Positions 26,769 through 34,988 of a stretch of 64,000 nt of DNA are shown one piece after another. Below the pieces are notes generated by a model, which saw only the letters and a program-made list of their open reading frames with translations, made no database searches and had not been told where the DNA came from. The stretch comes from Sodalis sp. dw_96 (lineage in GTDB: Bacteria > Pseudomonadota > Gammaproteobacteria > Enterobacterales > Enterobacteriaceae). Each line of letters opens with the position of its first letter. The first letter of the stretch is position 1. The position numbers and the translations under genes were made by a program. The DNA is taken from NCBI RefSeq assembly GCF_018449575.1, contig NZ_JAAVUT010000010.1:140083-204082 (forward strand). The letters run 5' to 3'.

Positions 26769-28229
26769 ATGCAGCTTAATGACCCGACATTGTTTCGCCA
26801 TCAGGCCCTGATTAACGGCGAATGGTGCGACGGCGACCACGGCGCCCTGGAAGGCGTGACCAATCCGGCCACCGGTGAGCGGCTGGCGGAGGTGGCGCAA
26901 GTGAGCGCCGCACAGACCGATGCCGCCATTCGCGCCGCCGCCAATGCCCTGGTTTCATGGCGCGGACTGACCGGCAAACAGCGGGGGGTGGTCTTGCAAA
27001 AATGGGCCGCCCTGATTGAACGGCATCAGGAGGATCTGGCGGCTATCCTGACGGCGGAACAGGGCAAACCCCTGGCGGAGGCCCGCGGCGAAATCGCTTA
27101 CGCCAACAGCTTCATCACCTGGTTCGCCGAGGAAGCCAAACGGGTGGAAGGAACGGTACTGCAATCACCGCAGGCCCATCAACGCTTGCTGGTGATTAAA
27201 CAGGCCATCGGCGTGACCGCCGCCATCACGCCGTGGAATTTCCCGGCGGCGATGATCACCCGCAAGGTTGCGCCGGCGCTGGCCGCCGGTTGCACCATGA
27301 TTGTCAAGCCCGCCGAACAAACCCCGCTCACCGCCTTGGCGTTGGCGGAACTGGCGCAACGGGCCGGTATCCCCGCTGGCGTTTTGCAGGTGGTGACCGG
27401 ACCGGCGCCGGCTGTGGGCAAAGTGCTGTGCGACAGCCCGGTGGTGCGCAAGCTCAGCTTTACCGGTTCCACGGAAATAGGGCGTTTGTTAATGGCCCAA
27501 TGCGCCCCCTCCGTCAAAAAGCTCTCCCTGGAGCTGGGGGGCAACGCGCCGGTCATCGTGTTTGACGATGCCGATCTGGACAGCGCGGTGGCCGGCATCA
27601 TGGCGTCGAAATTCCGTAACAGCGGGCAGACCTGCGTTTGCGCCAACCGTATCTACGTTCAGCGCGGTATTTACCCGGCGCTGGTCGCCCGGCTGGTGGC
27701 AAGCGTGGAGGCCCTGTCGGTGGGCAACGGTACTCTGGCGGGTGTTACACAGGGTCCGTTGATTGACCAGGACGCCGTCGGCAAAGTCCGTGCCCATATC
27801 GACGACGCCCTGAGCCAGGGGGCTACGCTGCTCACCGGTGGACGGCCGCACGCCCTGGGGGGCACCTTTTTCCAGCCCACGGTTATCGGCGATGTCACTC
27901 CGTCCATGCGTTTCGCCCGGGAAGAGACCTTCGGCCCGGTGGCGCCGTTATTTCCCTTCGACGATGAAGAGCAGGCGGTGGCCATGGCCAACGATACCGA
28001 ATTTGGTTTGGCCGCCTATGTCTTTACACGCGATGCCGCCCGCCAATGGCGGGTGCCGGAAGCGCTGGAATACGGCATGGTGGGCATCAACACCGGCCTG
28101 ATTTCAAACGAGGTGGCGCCGTTTGGCGGCGTGAAACAATCCGGTCTCGGACGGGAAGGATCCCGATTCGGCATTGATGAATATCTGGAAATGAAATACC
28201 TGTGCCTGGATCTTTCCCCGGCGCGGTGA
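26769..28229 (+). CDS. gabD: Succinate-semialdehyde dehydrogenase, NADP type
   Basis: Oxidises succinate semialdehyde to succinate, completing GABA degradation. Aldehyde dehydrogenase superfamily: TPWNFPAAMITRK, catalytic Glu in LELGGNAPVIVF, catalytic Cys in NSGQTCVCANRIYVQ, and C-terminal FGGVKQSGLGREGS. 486 residues against 482 in E. coli GabD. Preceded by GAGGAAG. The hairpin at 28235-28272 ends the operon. Confidence 0.94.
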   Translation: MQLNDPTLFRHQALINGEWCDGDHGALEGVTNPATGERLAEVAQVSAAQTDAAIRAAANALVSWRGLTGKQRGVVLQKWAALIERHQEDLAAILTAEQGKPLAEARGEIAYANSFITWFAEEAKRVEGTVLQSPQAHQRLLVIKQAIGVTAAITPWNFPAAMITRKVAPALAAGCTMIVKPAEQTPLTALALAELAQRAGIPAGVLQVVTGPAPAVGKVLCDSPVVRKLSFTGSTEIGRLLMAQCAPSVKKLSLELGGNAPVIVFDDADLDSAVAGIMASKFRNSGQTCVCANRIYVQRGIYPALVARLVASVEALSVGNGTLAGVTQGPLIDQDAVGKVRAHIDDALSQGATLLTGGRPHALGGTFFQPTVIGDVTPSMRFAREETFGPVAPLFPFDDEEQAVAMANDTEFGLAAYVFTRDAARQWRVPEALEYGMVGINTGLISNEVAPFGGVKQSGLGREGSRFGIDEYLEMKYLCLDLSPAR

Positions 28230-28234
28230 AATAG

Positions 28235-28272
28235 GGCCGGCGACCGGGGGATTATCCCGTTTGCCGGCCTTT
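28235..28272 (+). terminator. Terminator after gabD
   Basis: GGCCGGC (28235-28241) pairs with GCCGGCC (28263-28269) around an inner GGG/CCC helix, followed by a short TTTG. Confidence 0.6.
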
Positions 28273-28415
28273 GATCGGTTGCATCCCTAAGGTGCAACCC
28301 GGTACGGAATTGCACAGGTTTGACGCACTAAATGTAGGGTTATTCAGCATTACCTCCTCGATTTTCCACCCCAGTGGCCCCCTTCGATAGTTTGCCAAAG
28401 TGGCACGAAAGATGC

Positions 28416-28433
28416 TTGATGTATGATGCATCA
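28416..28433. promoter_or_regulatory. Candidate GntR operator before the amino-compound ABC operon
   Basis: TTGATG followed by TGATGCATCA (28424-28433), matching the palindrome TTGATGCATCAA found before the SDR gene. About 95 bases upstream of the binding-protein start. Confidence 0.5.
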
Positions 28434-28528
28434 TTTATCCAGGTAATGCGCCCGGCCGATGATGACGAACCATTAAACACATAAACCTTTTCTGCTCACT
28501 TTGTTGGCTGAAATTATAGGGGTAGGGT

Positions 28529-29557
28529 ATGTTCAAAAAATTAGCGGTTACCGCACTTCTCGTTGGATTGGCTTGCCAGGCGCAGGCCGAATCGCTGACG
28601 GTCATTTCGTTCGGCGGCCAGAATAAGGATGCCCAGGACAAGGCGTTCTATCAGCCGTTCAGCGCGGCCGGAAAAGGCACCATCGACGCGGGGGAATATA
28701 ACGGCGAAATGGCCAAGATCCGCGCCATGGTACAAACCGGCCAGGTCAGCTGGGACGTGGTGGAAGTGGAGGGGCCGGAGCTGCGCCGCGGCTGCGACGA
28801 AGGGCTGTTCGAACCTCTGGACTGGTCCAAGCTGGGGGATAAAAGCGAATACGTCAACGGTGCCGCCAGCGAATGCGGCGCCGGGATTTTCCTGTGGTCC
28901 ACCGTCCTGACCTATGACGCGCAAAAACTGAAAAAAGCCCCCACCAGCTGGGCTGATTTCTGGAATGTCAAAGATTTTCCCGGTAAACGCGCGTTGCGCA
29001 AGAGCGCCAAATTCACCTTGGAAATCGCTTTGTTGGCGGATGGCGTAAGACGCGAAGATGTCTACTCCCAGCTGGCCACCAAAGTGGGGGTGGATCGCGC
29101 CTTTAGAAAACTCGATGAAATCAAACCGCAAATCCAGTGGTGGGAATCCGGCGCGCAGCCCTTGCAATGGCTGGTTTCCGGCGATGTGGTCATGACTTCC
29201 GCCTATAACGGCCGCGTTGCGGCAGCGGACAAGGAAGGGCACGATTTCCAGATGGTCTGGGATGACAGCCTGTACGATCTTGATAGCTGGGCGGTAGTGA
29301 AGGGTTCCCAACACAAAGCCCTGGCGGAACAATTTATCGCTTTTGCCAACCTGCCGGAAAACCAAAAGGTGTTCGCGGAAAATATCCCTTATGGCCCCAC
29401 CAATAAAAAGACCATCAGTCTGATTGATCCGGCCATCGCCAAAGGCCTGCCCACCGCCCCTGATAATCTGGTGAACGCCCTGCCGGTGGATACCCAGTTC
29501 TGGATCGATCACGGTGAAGAGCTGGAACAGCGGTTCAACGCCTGGGCAGCGAAGTAA
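28529..29557 (+). CDS. Polyamine-type ABC importer periplasmic binding protein
   Basis: PotD/PotF-class (COG0687) solute-binding protein, 342 residues with signal peptide (MFKKLAVTALLVGLACQAQA, cleavage before ES). Mature start SLTVISFGGQNKDAQDKAFY and SWDVVEVEGPELRRGCDEGL are typical of this class of amine-binding proteins. First gene of a binding protein-permease-permease set. Predicted ligand: a polyamine, amino alcohol or related cation, inferred from family and from the kinase/phospho-lyase downstream. Confidence 0.88.
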   Translation: MFKKLAVTALLVGLACQAQAESLTVISFGGQNKDAQDKAFYQPFSAAGKGTIDAGEYNGEMAKIRAMVQTGQVSWDVVEVEGPELRRGCDEGLFEPLDWSKLGDKSEYVNGAASECGAGIFLWSTVLTYDAQKLKKAPTSWADFWNVKDFPGKRALRKSAKFTLEIALLADGVRREDVYSQLATKVGVDRAFRKLDEIKPQIQWWESGAQPLQWLVSGDVVMTSAYNGRVAAADKEGHDFQMVWDDSLYDLDSWAVVKGSQHKALAEQFIAFANLPENQKVFAENIPYGPTNKKTISLIDPAIAKGLPTAPDNLVNALPVDTQFWIDHGEELEQRFNAWAAK

Positions 29558-29570
29558 CCAGGATTTCGCC

Positions 29571-30866
29571 ATGCAAACCGGAGAAAAAGCAATGACAGCC
29601 ACTGAAATTGTCGCGGCGGGCCAACAGCCCGCCGGCGCGGAAGGCGCCGCTACGCTCAAACAGCAACTGCACCGGTCGCAGCGGGTTTACAAGCGGCGCA
29701 CCTGGATGCTGGTGGCGCCTTTGCTGGCGTTTATCCTCATTATTTTTGTGGTGCCCATTGCCTCGATTCTGATAAACAGCGTGGCGAATCCGGAAATACG
29801 CGACGGCATGCCCGGAGTGACGGCGGCGCTCAAACGGTGGGACGGCGCCGGCGTACCGGATGAGAATACCTTCAGGGCGGTGGTCGTCGATCTGCGCAAG
29901 GCGCGGGCCGAGGGGCAGATAGCGTCGGTGGCGAAGCGCATGAGTTATGAAGATTCGGCTTACCGGGGACTGATTATGCGCACCCTGCACGCCGCGCCAC
30001 AGAACGATGCCGCCCCGGGCACCCGCGAGGCGTTAATCGGCGCGCTGCCGCTGTGGGGTGAAAACGCCACCTGGCGGTCGCTGCAACGGGCGTCGCGCCC
30101 TTTTACCAGCTATTACCTGTTGGCGGTTTTCGACCGCAAAGTGGATCCGCAGACCGGTAATATCGTCAAGCTGGCCGATACCGATGCGCTGTTCGTCAAC
30201 GTGCTGTTTCGCACGCTGCTGATGGCGGCGGTGGTAACGCTGTTTTGCGTGGCCCTGGGGTATCCGCTGGCCTATTGGCTGTCCAAGCAGCCGGCCGGCC
30301 GCGCCAATCTGCTGATGATTATGGTGCTGCTGCCGTTCTGGACGTCACTGATAGTCCGTACCGCCAGCTGGATAGTGCTGTTGCAATCCGGCGGCCTGAT
30401 CAACGGCGCCTTATTGCATACCGGGATCATCGATAAACCGCTGGTGCTGGTGTTTAACCGCGTCGGCGTGTATATCGCCATGACCCATATTTTATTACCC
30501 TTCATCGTGCTGCCGCTGTATGCGGTGATGAAGGGTATTTCGCCCAATTACCTGCGCGCGGCCATCTCCCTCGGCGCGCATCCCTTTATCGCCTTCTGGC
30601 GGGTCTATGTACCGCAAACCTATGCCGGACTGGCGGCGGGGGGATTGCTGGTGTTCATCATGGCCATCGGCTATTACATCACCCCCGCGCTGCTGGGGGG
30701 ACCCGGGGATCAAATGCTGAGCTACTTCGTGGCGTTCTTCACCAATACCACCATGAACTGGGGGATGGCGGCTGCGCTGGGCAGCCAGTTGCTGGTTATC
30801 GTTTTGCTACTGTATATCGTTTATATCCGGGTGACACGGACCCAGGCGGAACTCGCCGCCCACTGA
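29571..30866 (+). CDS. Polyamine-type ABC importer permease 1 (PotB-like)
   Basis: 431 residues, longer than PotB (about 275) because of a ~160-residue periplasmic insert between the first and second membrane segments, rich in charged residues; such long inserts occur in a subset of COG1176 permeases. EAA-type loop: ISPNYLRAAISLGAHPFIAF. Starts at 29571 or 29592 are both possible (AGGA and GGAG upstream respectively). Fourteen bases before the second permease. Confidence 0.87.
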   Translation: MQTGEKAMTATEIVAAGQQPAGAEGAATLKQQLHRSQRVYKRRTWMLVAPLLAFILIIFVVPIASILINSVANPEIRDGMPGVTAALKRWDGAGVPDENTFRAVVVDLRKARAEGQIASVAKRMSYEDSAYRGLIMRTLHAAPQNDAAPGTREALIGALPLWGENATWRSLQRASRPFTSYYLLAVFDRKVDPQTGNIVKLADTDALFVNVLFRTLLMAAVVTLFCVALGYPLAYWLSKQPAGRANLLMIMVLLPFWTSLIVRTASWIVLLQSGGLINGALLHTGIIDKPLVLVFNRVGVYIAMTHILLPFIVLPLYAVMKGISPNYLRAAISLGAHPFIAFWRVYVPQTYAGLAAGGLLVFIMAIGYYITPALLGGPGDQMLSYFVAFFTNTTMNWGMAAALGSQLLVIVLLLYIVYIRVTRTQAELAAH

Positions 30867-30880
30867 GAGAGGAGACGACA

Positions 30881-31705
30881 ATGGTCAGGCAACAGGGCAC
30901 GTTGTTAATGCGGTTATGGGACGGGCTGTTTAATCTGTACGGTGCGGCGGTGCTGCTTTTTCTGGTGGTGCCGGTGCTGATTATCGTACCGTTGTCATTT
31001 AATGCCGGTTCCTTTTTAAGCTATCCGTTAAACGGTTTTTCGCTGCGCTGGTACCAGGCGTTTTTTCACTCCCGCGAATGGCTGGGGGCCTTGGGCAACA
31101 GCCTGCTGATTGCGCCGCTGGCCACTTTGCTGGCCACCGTGCTGGGGGTTCTGGCCTCGGTGGGACTGGTGCGCGGCGAGTTTCGCGGCAAGTCGCTGGT
31201 ATTGGCGGTCATTATCTCGCCGATGATTGCCCCGGTGGTGATTGTGGCGGTGGGGATGTTTTTCTTTTTCGCCCGCATAAATCTCCTTAACAGCTACCTG
31301 GGCCTGGTGCTGGCCCATGCCATGCTGGGGGTGCCGTTTGTGGTGATTACCGTGACGGCGGTGTTGAAGAACTACGACCTTAATTTAACCCGTGCGGCCG
31401 CCAGCCTCGGCGCGCCGCCCTGGCAGGCGTTCAGGCGGGTGACCTTGCCGCTGATTGCCCCCGGCGTATTCTCCGGCGCGCTGTTCGCCTTTGCCGCCTC
31501 GTTTGACGAAGTGGTGGTCACGCTGTTTCTGGCCAGCCCATCCCAGCGGACGCTGCCCATTCAAATGTTCGCCGGCATCCGGGAAAACCTCGATCCCACC
31601 ATCGCCGCCGCCGCGTCGCTCATGGTGGGCGCCGCGCTGATATTACTGCTGGTGATGGAAATGCTGCGCCGCCGGTCGTCCCGTATCCGTGGGAATGCCG
31701 GTTAG
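30881..31705 (+). CDS. Polyamine-type ABC importer permease 2 (PotC-like)
   Basis: 274 residues with six membrane segments; EAA loop NLTRAAASLGAPPWQAFRRV and the PotC-like PLSFNAGSFLSYPLNGFSLRWYQ-type region near the N-terminus. GAGAGGAG precedes the start. No ATPase gene follows; the next gene is an SDR after a perfect operator palindrome, so an internal promoter is likely. Confidence 0.9.
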   Translation: MVRQQGTLLMRLWDGLFNLYGAAVLLFLVVPVLIIVPLSFNAGSFLSYPLNGFSLRWYQAFFHSREWLGALGNSLLIAPLATLLATVLGVLASVGLVRGEFRGKSLVLAVIISPMIAPVVIVAVGMFFFFARINLLNSYLGLVLAHAMLGVPFVVITVTAVLKNYDLNLTRAAASLGAPPWQAFRRVTLPLIAPGVFSGALFAFAASFDEVVVTLFLASPSQRTLPIQMFAGIRENLDPTIAAAASLMVGAALILLLVMEMLRRRSSRIRGNAG

Positions 31706-31712
31706 TGTATAG

Positions 31713-31724
31713 TTGATGCATCAA
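31713..31724. promoter_or_regulatory. Candidate GntR operator before the SDR gene
   Basis: Perfect 12-base palindrome TTGATGCATCAA, 22 bases upstream of the SDR start. Near-copies stand before the importer operon and before the GntR gene. Confidence 0.6.
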
Positions 31725-31746
31725 GTATCACACCGAGGTGAAGGTT

Positions 31747-32478
31747 ATGGAGCAGAAAACCCTGTTGTTGACCGGGGCCAGCCGCGGGATAGGCCACGCC
31801 ACCGTCAAATATTTTTATGGGGCGGGGTGGCGGATTTTTACCGCCTCCCGTCAGAGCTGGGTGGAGGAGTGTCCCTGGGCGGAGAAAATGCTCAACCATA
31901 TCCATCTGGATCTGGAGGACATCGCCGGGGTTGAAGCGGCGATGCCGCTGCTAAAGGAGAAGCTGGGAGGACGCCTGGACGCGCTGGTGAATAATGCCGG
32001 TATTTCCCCCAAAGCGGAAGACGGCGGCCGTCTCGGCGTGCGAGAAACCGCCTACGCCACCTGGTTGCAGGTGTTCAACGTCAATCTATTTTCCACCGCC
32101 CTGTTGGCTAACGGCCTGTTCGACGAGCTTAACGCCGCCCAGGGCAGCATTATCAACGTCACCTCCATTGCCGGCACCCGGGTCCATCCTTTCGCCGGCG
32201 TGGCCTATGCGACTTCCAAAGCGGCCTTATCCGCCCTGACCCGGGAGATGGCCTATGATTTCGGCCGGCACGGCATTCGCGTCAACGCCATCGCGCCGGG
32301 AGAAATCGATACGTCCATTCTGTCTGCCGGCACCCAGGACATTATTGAACGCCAGGTGCCGCTACAGCGTCTGGGCAAACCCGATGAAGTGGCTTCGCTT
32401 ATCTATTTCCTGTGCACTCAGGGCGCCTCGTATGTCAACGGCGCGGAGATACCGGTCAACGGCGGCCAGCATGTCTGA
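31747..32478 (+). CDS. Short-chain dehydrogenase/reductase of the amino-compound operon
   Basis: Classical SDR of 243 residues. Cofactor motif TGASRGIG at the N-terminus, LVNNAGIS, catalytic Ser in NVTSIAGTRVH and YATSK tyrosine/lysine, C-terminal PVNGGQHV. The ATG at 31747 has GAGG eight bases upstream; the GTG at 31738 is less likely. The 3' end lies in a 72-bp tandem duplication that has pushed the stop codon away from the kinase start. Context suggests oxidation of a hydroxyl group on the compound handled by the operon, but the substrate is unknown. Confidence 0.88.
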   Translation: MEQKTLLLTGASRGIGHATVKYFYGAGWRIFTASRQSWVEECPWAEKMLNHIHLDLEDIAGVEAAMPLLKEKLGGRLDALVNNAGISPKAEDGGRLGVRETAYATWLQVFNVNLFSTALLANGLFDELNAAQGSIINVTSIAGTRVHPFAGVAYATSKAALSALTREMAYDFGRHGIRVNAIAPGEIDTSILSAGTQDIIERQVPLQRLGKPDEVASLIYFLCTQGASYVNGAEIPVNGGQHV

Positions 32479-32550
32479 ATTCCGCGCGCCCAGGGCGCCT
32501 TTTATGTCAAGAAGGCAAAAATGTCGGTGAACGGCGGCCGGCATGTCTGA
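32407..32550 (+). repeat. 72-bp tandem duplication at the SDR/kinase junction
   Basis: CAGGGCGCC at 32419 and 32491 and the terminal CATGTCTGA at 32470 and 32542 are exactly 72 bases apart. The first copy holds the SDR stop, the second the kinase start. In a single copy the two would overlap as ATGTCTGA. Confidence 0.85.
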
Positions 32551-33673
32551 GCCGGTCGTCGATGCCGGCCTTTTGTCCAGCGATGCGCCGGTGGTTAATG
32601 GCGAGGATGCGCGCCGGGCGGCGCGGGAACTGTATGGCCTTGACGCCGTCGCCACGGCATTGGCGGGGGAGCGGGACGCCAATTTTCAGCTGACGGCGGA
32701 TAGCCGACCGCGCCGGATGGTGAAGCTTATTAATACAGCGCTAGACAGGCCGCGTCCGATGGTAAAATTTACCCTTCCGGCGGAAGACCGTCCCCGCTGG
32801 ATGCTGAAATTTATTAATCCGGCGGAAAGCCTGGCGGAGAGTAATTTTCAGGACGCATTATTACGCCATGTTGCCCGTAGAGCACCCGGCCTGCCGGTGC
32901 CGCGCCTGATAGAGGCCTTACAGCCGGGTGAGGGGCCGTTCTGCTCGGTGGACGGCAGGCCGCTGCGGGTCCGGCTGGTGACCTGGCTGGCGGGAACGCC
33001 GCTGCATCAGGTGACGGCGTCACCTATGGTGCTGAACTCACTGGGTTGTGGTCTGGCCCGTCTCGATTTGGCCCTGGCGGAATTTCATCATCCGGCGGCC
33101 AAGCGGTCGCTGTTATGGAACAGCAGCGATCCGGGCCGGGTACGGCCTTATCTGGCGGGAATCAAGGAACCGGCGCAACGCCGGCTGCTGGGGGACATCC
33201 TGGACCGGTTTGAGGAGCGGGTGCCGCTGCGTCTGGCGGCGCTGCGTCATCAGGTTATCCACAATGATTTTAATCCCCACAATGTCCTGTTAAACCTAGG
33301 CGCATCCGATTTGGGGGGAATTATTGATTTCGGCGACGCGCTGTATGCGCCCCTGGTGAATGAACTGGCCACCGCACTGGCCTATCAGGTGAGCGAAGGA
33401 GACGATGTTCTGGCCCGAATGCCGCCGTTTGTCGCCGGCTATCACCAACTGTTGCCCCTGTCCGATGAAGAAATCCATCTGCTGCCGATGCTTATCGCCG
33501 CCCGTTTGGCCCTGTCGGTTATCCTCACCCAATGGCGGGCGCGGCGCTATCCGGCAAACCGCGCTTATATCCTGCGCCATATGGCGCGGGCCTGGGACGG
33601 TGTGCAAAAATTATGGTCGTTAAGCCCGGATGAAATTGCCCACCGGCTGGGCGAGGCGCGTTTCATTAAATGA
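32543..33673 (+). CDS. APH-fold kinase, hydroxylysine-kinase-like (amino alcohol or hydroxylysine kinase)
   Basis: Aminoglycoside-phosphotransferase/choline-kinase fold enzyme of 376 residues. Catalytic loop HNDFNPHNVLL and metal motif IIDFGDALYAPLVNELATALAY resemble hydroxylysine kinase (HYKK). It precedes a phospho-lyase-type aminotransferase, the gene pair or fusion known for O-phospho-amine breakdown. Likely reaction: ATP-dependent phosphorylation of the hydroxyl of ethanolamine, 1-aminopropan-2-ol, hydroxylysine or a similar compound. Residues 53-95 are a threefold repeat that triples a beta-hairpin strand of the N-lobe, which may impair or alter the enzyme. The start ATG lies in the duplicated tail of the SDR gene and has only a weak ribosome site. 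Confidence 0.75.
   Translation: MSEPVVDAGLLSSDAPVVNGEDARRAARELYGLDAVATALAGERDANFQLTADSRPRRMVKLINTALDRPRPMVKFTLPAEDRPRWMLKFINPAESLAESNFQDALLRHVARRAPGLPVPRLIEALQPGEGPFCSVDGRPLRVRLVTWLAGTPLHQVTASPMVLNSLGCGLARLDLALAEFHHPAAKRSLLWNSSDPGRVRPYLAGIKEPAQRRLLGDILDRFEERVPLRLAALRHQVIHNDFNPHNVLLNLGASDLGGIIDFGDALYAPLVNELATALAYQVSEGDDVLARMPPFVAGYHQLLPLSDEEIHLLPMLIAARLALSVILTQWRARRYPANRAYILRHMARAWDGVQKLWSLSPDEIAHRLGEARFIK
32699..32827 (+). repeat. Three in-frame 42-45-bp repeats inside the kinase gene
   Basis: Units encode residues 53-67, 68-81 and 82-95 with the shared pattern D-R-P-R-x-M-V/L-K-F/L-x-x-P/T-A-E. Copies differ at many positions, so the expansion is not recent. The third unit (DRPRWMLKFINPAE) best fits the family position of the ATP-lysine strand. 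Confidence 0.85.
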
Positions 33674-33684
33674 CGGACGCGTCA
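33671..33684. promoter_or_regulatory. Possible operator before the phospho-lyase gene
   Basis: TGACGGACGCGTCA, a TGACG/CGTCA inverted repeat that begins in the kinase stop region. It is only loosely related to TTGATGCATCAA. GACGCGTCATTTT also occurs at about 11496, so this may be a chance or repeat-borne motif. Confidence 0.3.
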
Positions 33685-33703
33685 TTTTAGAAAAGGTAAA
33701 GCT

Positions 33704-34981
33704 ATGGATAACAATAAAGTGACGACGTCACAAGAACTGCTGGCGCGGCGGGAGAGGGTGCTAGGGGCCAATTATCGTCTGTTCTATCAGGAGCCGGTGC
33801 GGGTGGCGCGGGGAGAAGGGGTCTGGCTCTACGACGAACAGGGCCGGCCCTATCTGGATTGCTATAACAACGTGGCGTCAATCGGCCATTGCCACCCGGC
33901 GGTAGTGGCGGCTATCGCCGAGCAAAGCGCCCGCTTGAATACCCATACCCGTTATCTGAATGACGCCATCGTGGATTTCGCCGAGGATTTTCTGCGGGAG
34001 TTTCCCGATGAACTGGGTAATATTACTCTCACCTGCAGCGGCAGCGAGGCCAACGATTTGGCCCTGCGCATCGCCCGCTTCGTCACCGGCGGCAGCGGCG
34101 TGCTGGTAACCCGCTGGGCCTATCACGGTGTAACCGCCGCGGTGGCGGAGCTTTCCCCCGCGCTGGGGGACGGCGTGGCCCGCGGCCCCTCGACGGTGTT
34201 CATCGATGCCCCTGACAGCTATCGCCGGGGAACAACCTTTGCCGACACTGTGGCTGAAGCCTTGCGGGAGATGCGGCAGCGGGGCATCAGGCCGGCCGCC
34301 TTGCTGGTGGACACCATTTTCTCCAGCGACGGGATATTCCGAGCGTCCCCCGGCCAGCTGCAACAGGCGGTGGAACGGGTGCGCCGGGACGGCGGCCTGT
34401 TTATCGCCGACGAAGTGCAGGCGGGTTTCGGCCGCACCGGTAACGACATGTGGGGCTTTAGCCGCCACGGCGTCACGCCGGACATGGTCACCGTGGGCAA
34501 ACCGATGGGGAACGGCCATCCGGTGGCGGGGGTCGTGGGACGACCGGCACTGTTCGATGCCTTCGGACGAAGCCAACGTTATTTCAATACCTTCGGCGGC
34601 AACCCGGTTTCCGCCCGGGCCGCACATGCGGTGCTAAAGGTGATCCGAGAAGAAAAGCTCGCGCAAAACGCCGCCCGGGTGGGGGATTATCTGGCGGCGG
34701 GACTGCGGCAACTGGCGACCCGCCACGCCGCCATCGGCGATATCCGCGCCTACGGATTGTTTATCGGCGTCGAGCTGGTGCTCAGCCCGCAAACCAAGGC
34801 CCCGGCGGTGGAATTGGCCCTCAAGGTGGTGAATATGCTGCGCGGGCGGCGGATTTTGCTAAGCACCACCGGTCCCCGGGCCAATATTCTCAAAATCCGG
34901 CCGCCGCTGGTGTTTCAACCGGAACACGCCGATCTGTTTCTCGAACAGTTGAGTCAGGTATTGGCGCAGTGCGGAGCGTGA
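33704..34981 (+). CDS. Class III aminotransferase of the phospho-lyase subfamily (ethanolamine-phosphate/phosphohydroxylysine lyase type)
   Basis: PLP enzyme of 425 residues closely patterned on human ETNPPL/PHYKPL: YLDCYNNVASIGHCHPAVV, LTCSGSEANDLALRIARF, IADEVQAGFGRTG, catalytic lysine in VTVGKPMGNGHPVAGV, YFNTFGGNPVSARA, and RRILLSTTGPRANILKIRPP. These lyases split O-phosphorylated amines into an aldehyde, ammonia and phosphate instead of transaminating. With the preceding kinase it would form a two-step route to an aldehyde that an aldehyde dehydrogenase such as the nearby GabD could oxidise. Which amine is used is not decidable here. Confidence 0.8.
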   Translation: MDNNKVTTSQELLARRERVLGANYRLFYQEPVRVARGEGVWLYDEQGRPYLDCYNNVASIGHCHPAVVAAIAEQSARLNTHTRYLNDAIVDFAEDFLREFPDELGNITLTCSGSEANDLALRIARFVTGGSGVLVTRWAYHGVTAAVAELSPALGDGVARGPSTVFIDAPDSYRRGTTFADTVAEALREMRQRGIRPAALLVDTIFSSDGIFRASPGQLQQAVERVRRDGGLFIADEVQAGFGRTGNDMWGFSRHGVTPDMVTVGKPMGNGHPVAGVVGRPALFDAFGRSQRYFNTFGGNPVSARAAHAVLKVIREEKLAQNAARVGDYLAAGLRQLATRHAAIGDIRAYGLFIGVELVLSPQTKAPAVELALKVVNMLRGRRILLSTTGPRANILKIRPPLVFQPEHADLFLEQLSQVLAQCGA

Positions 34982-34988
34982 CCGCCGT

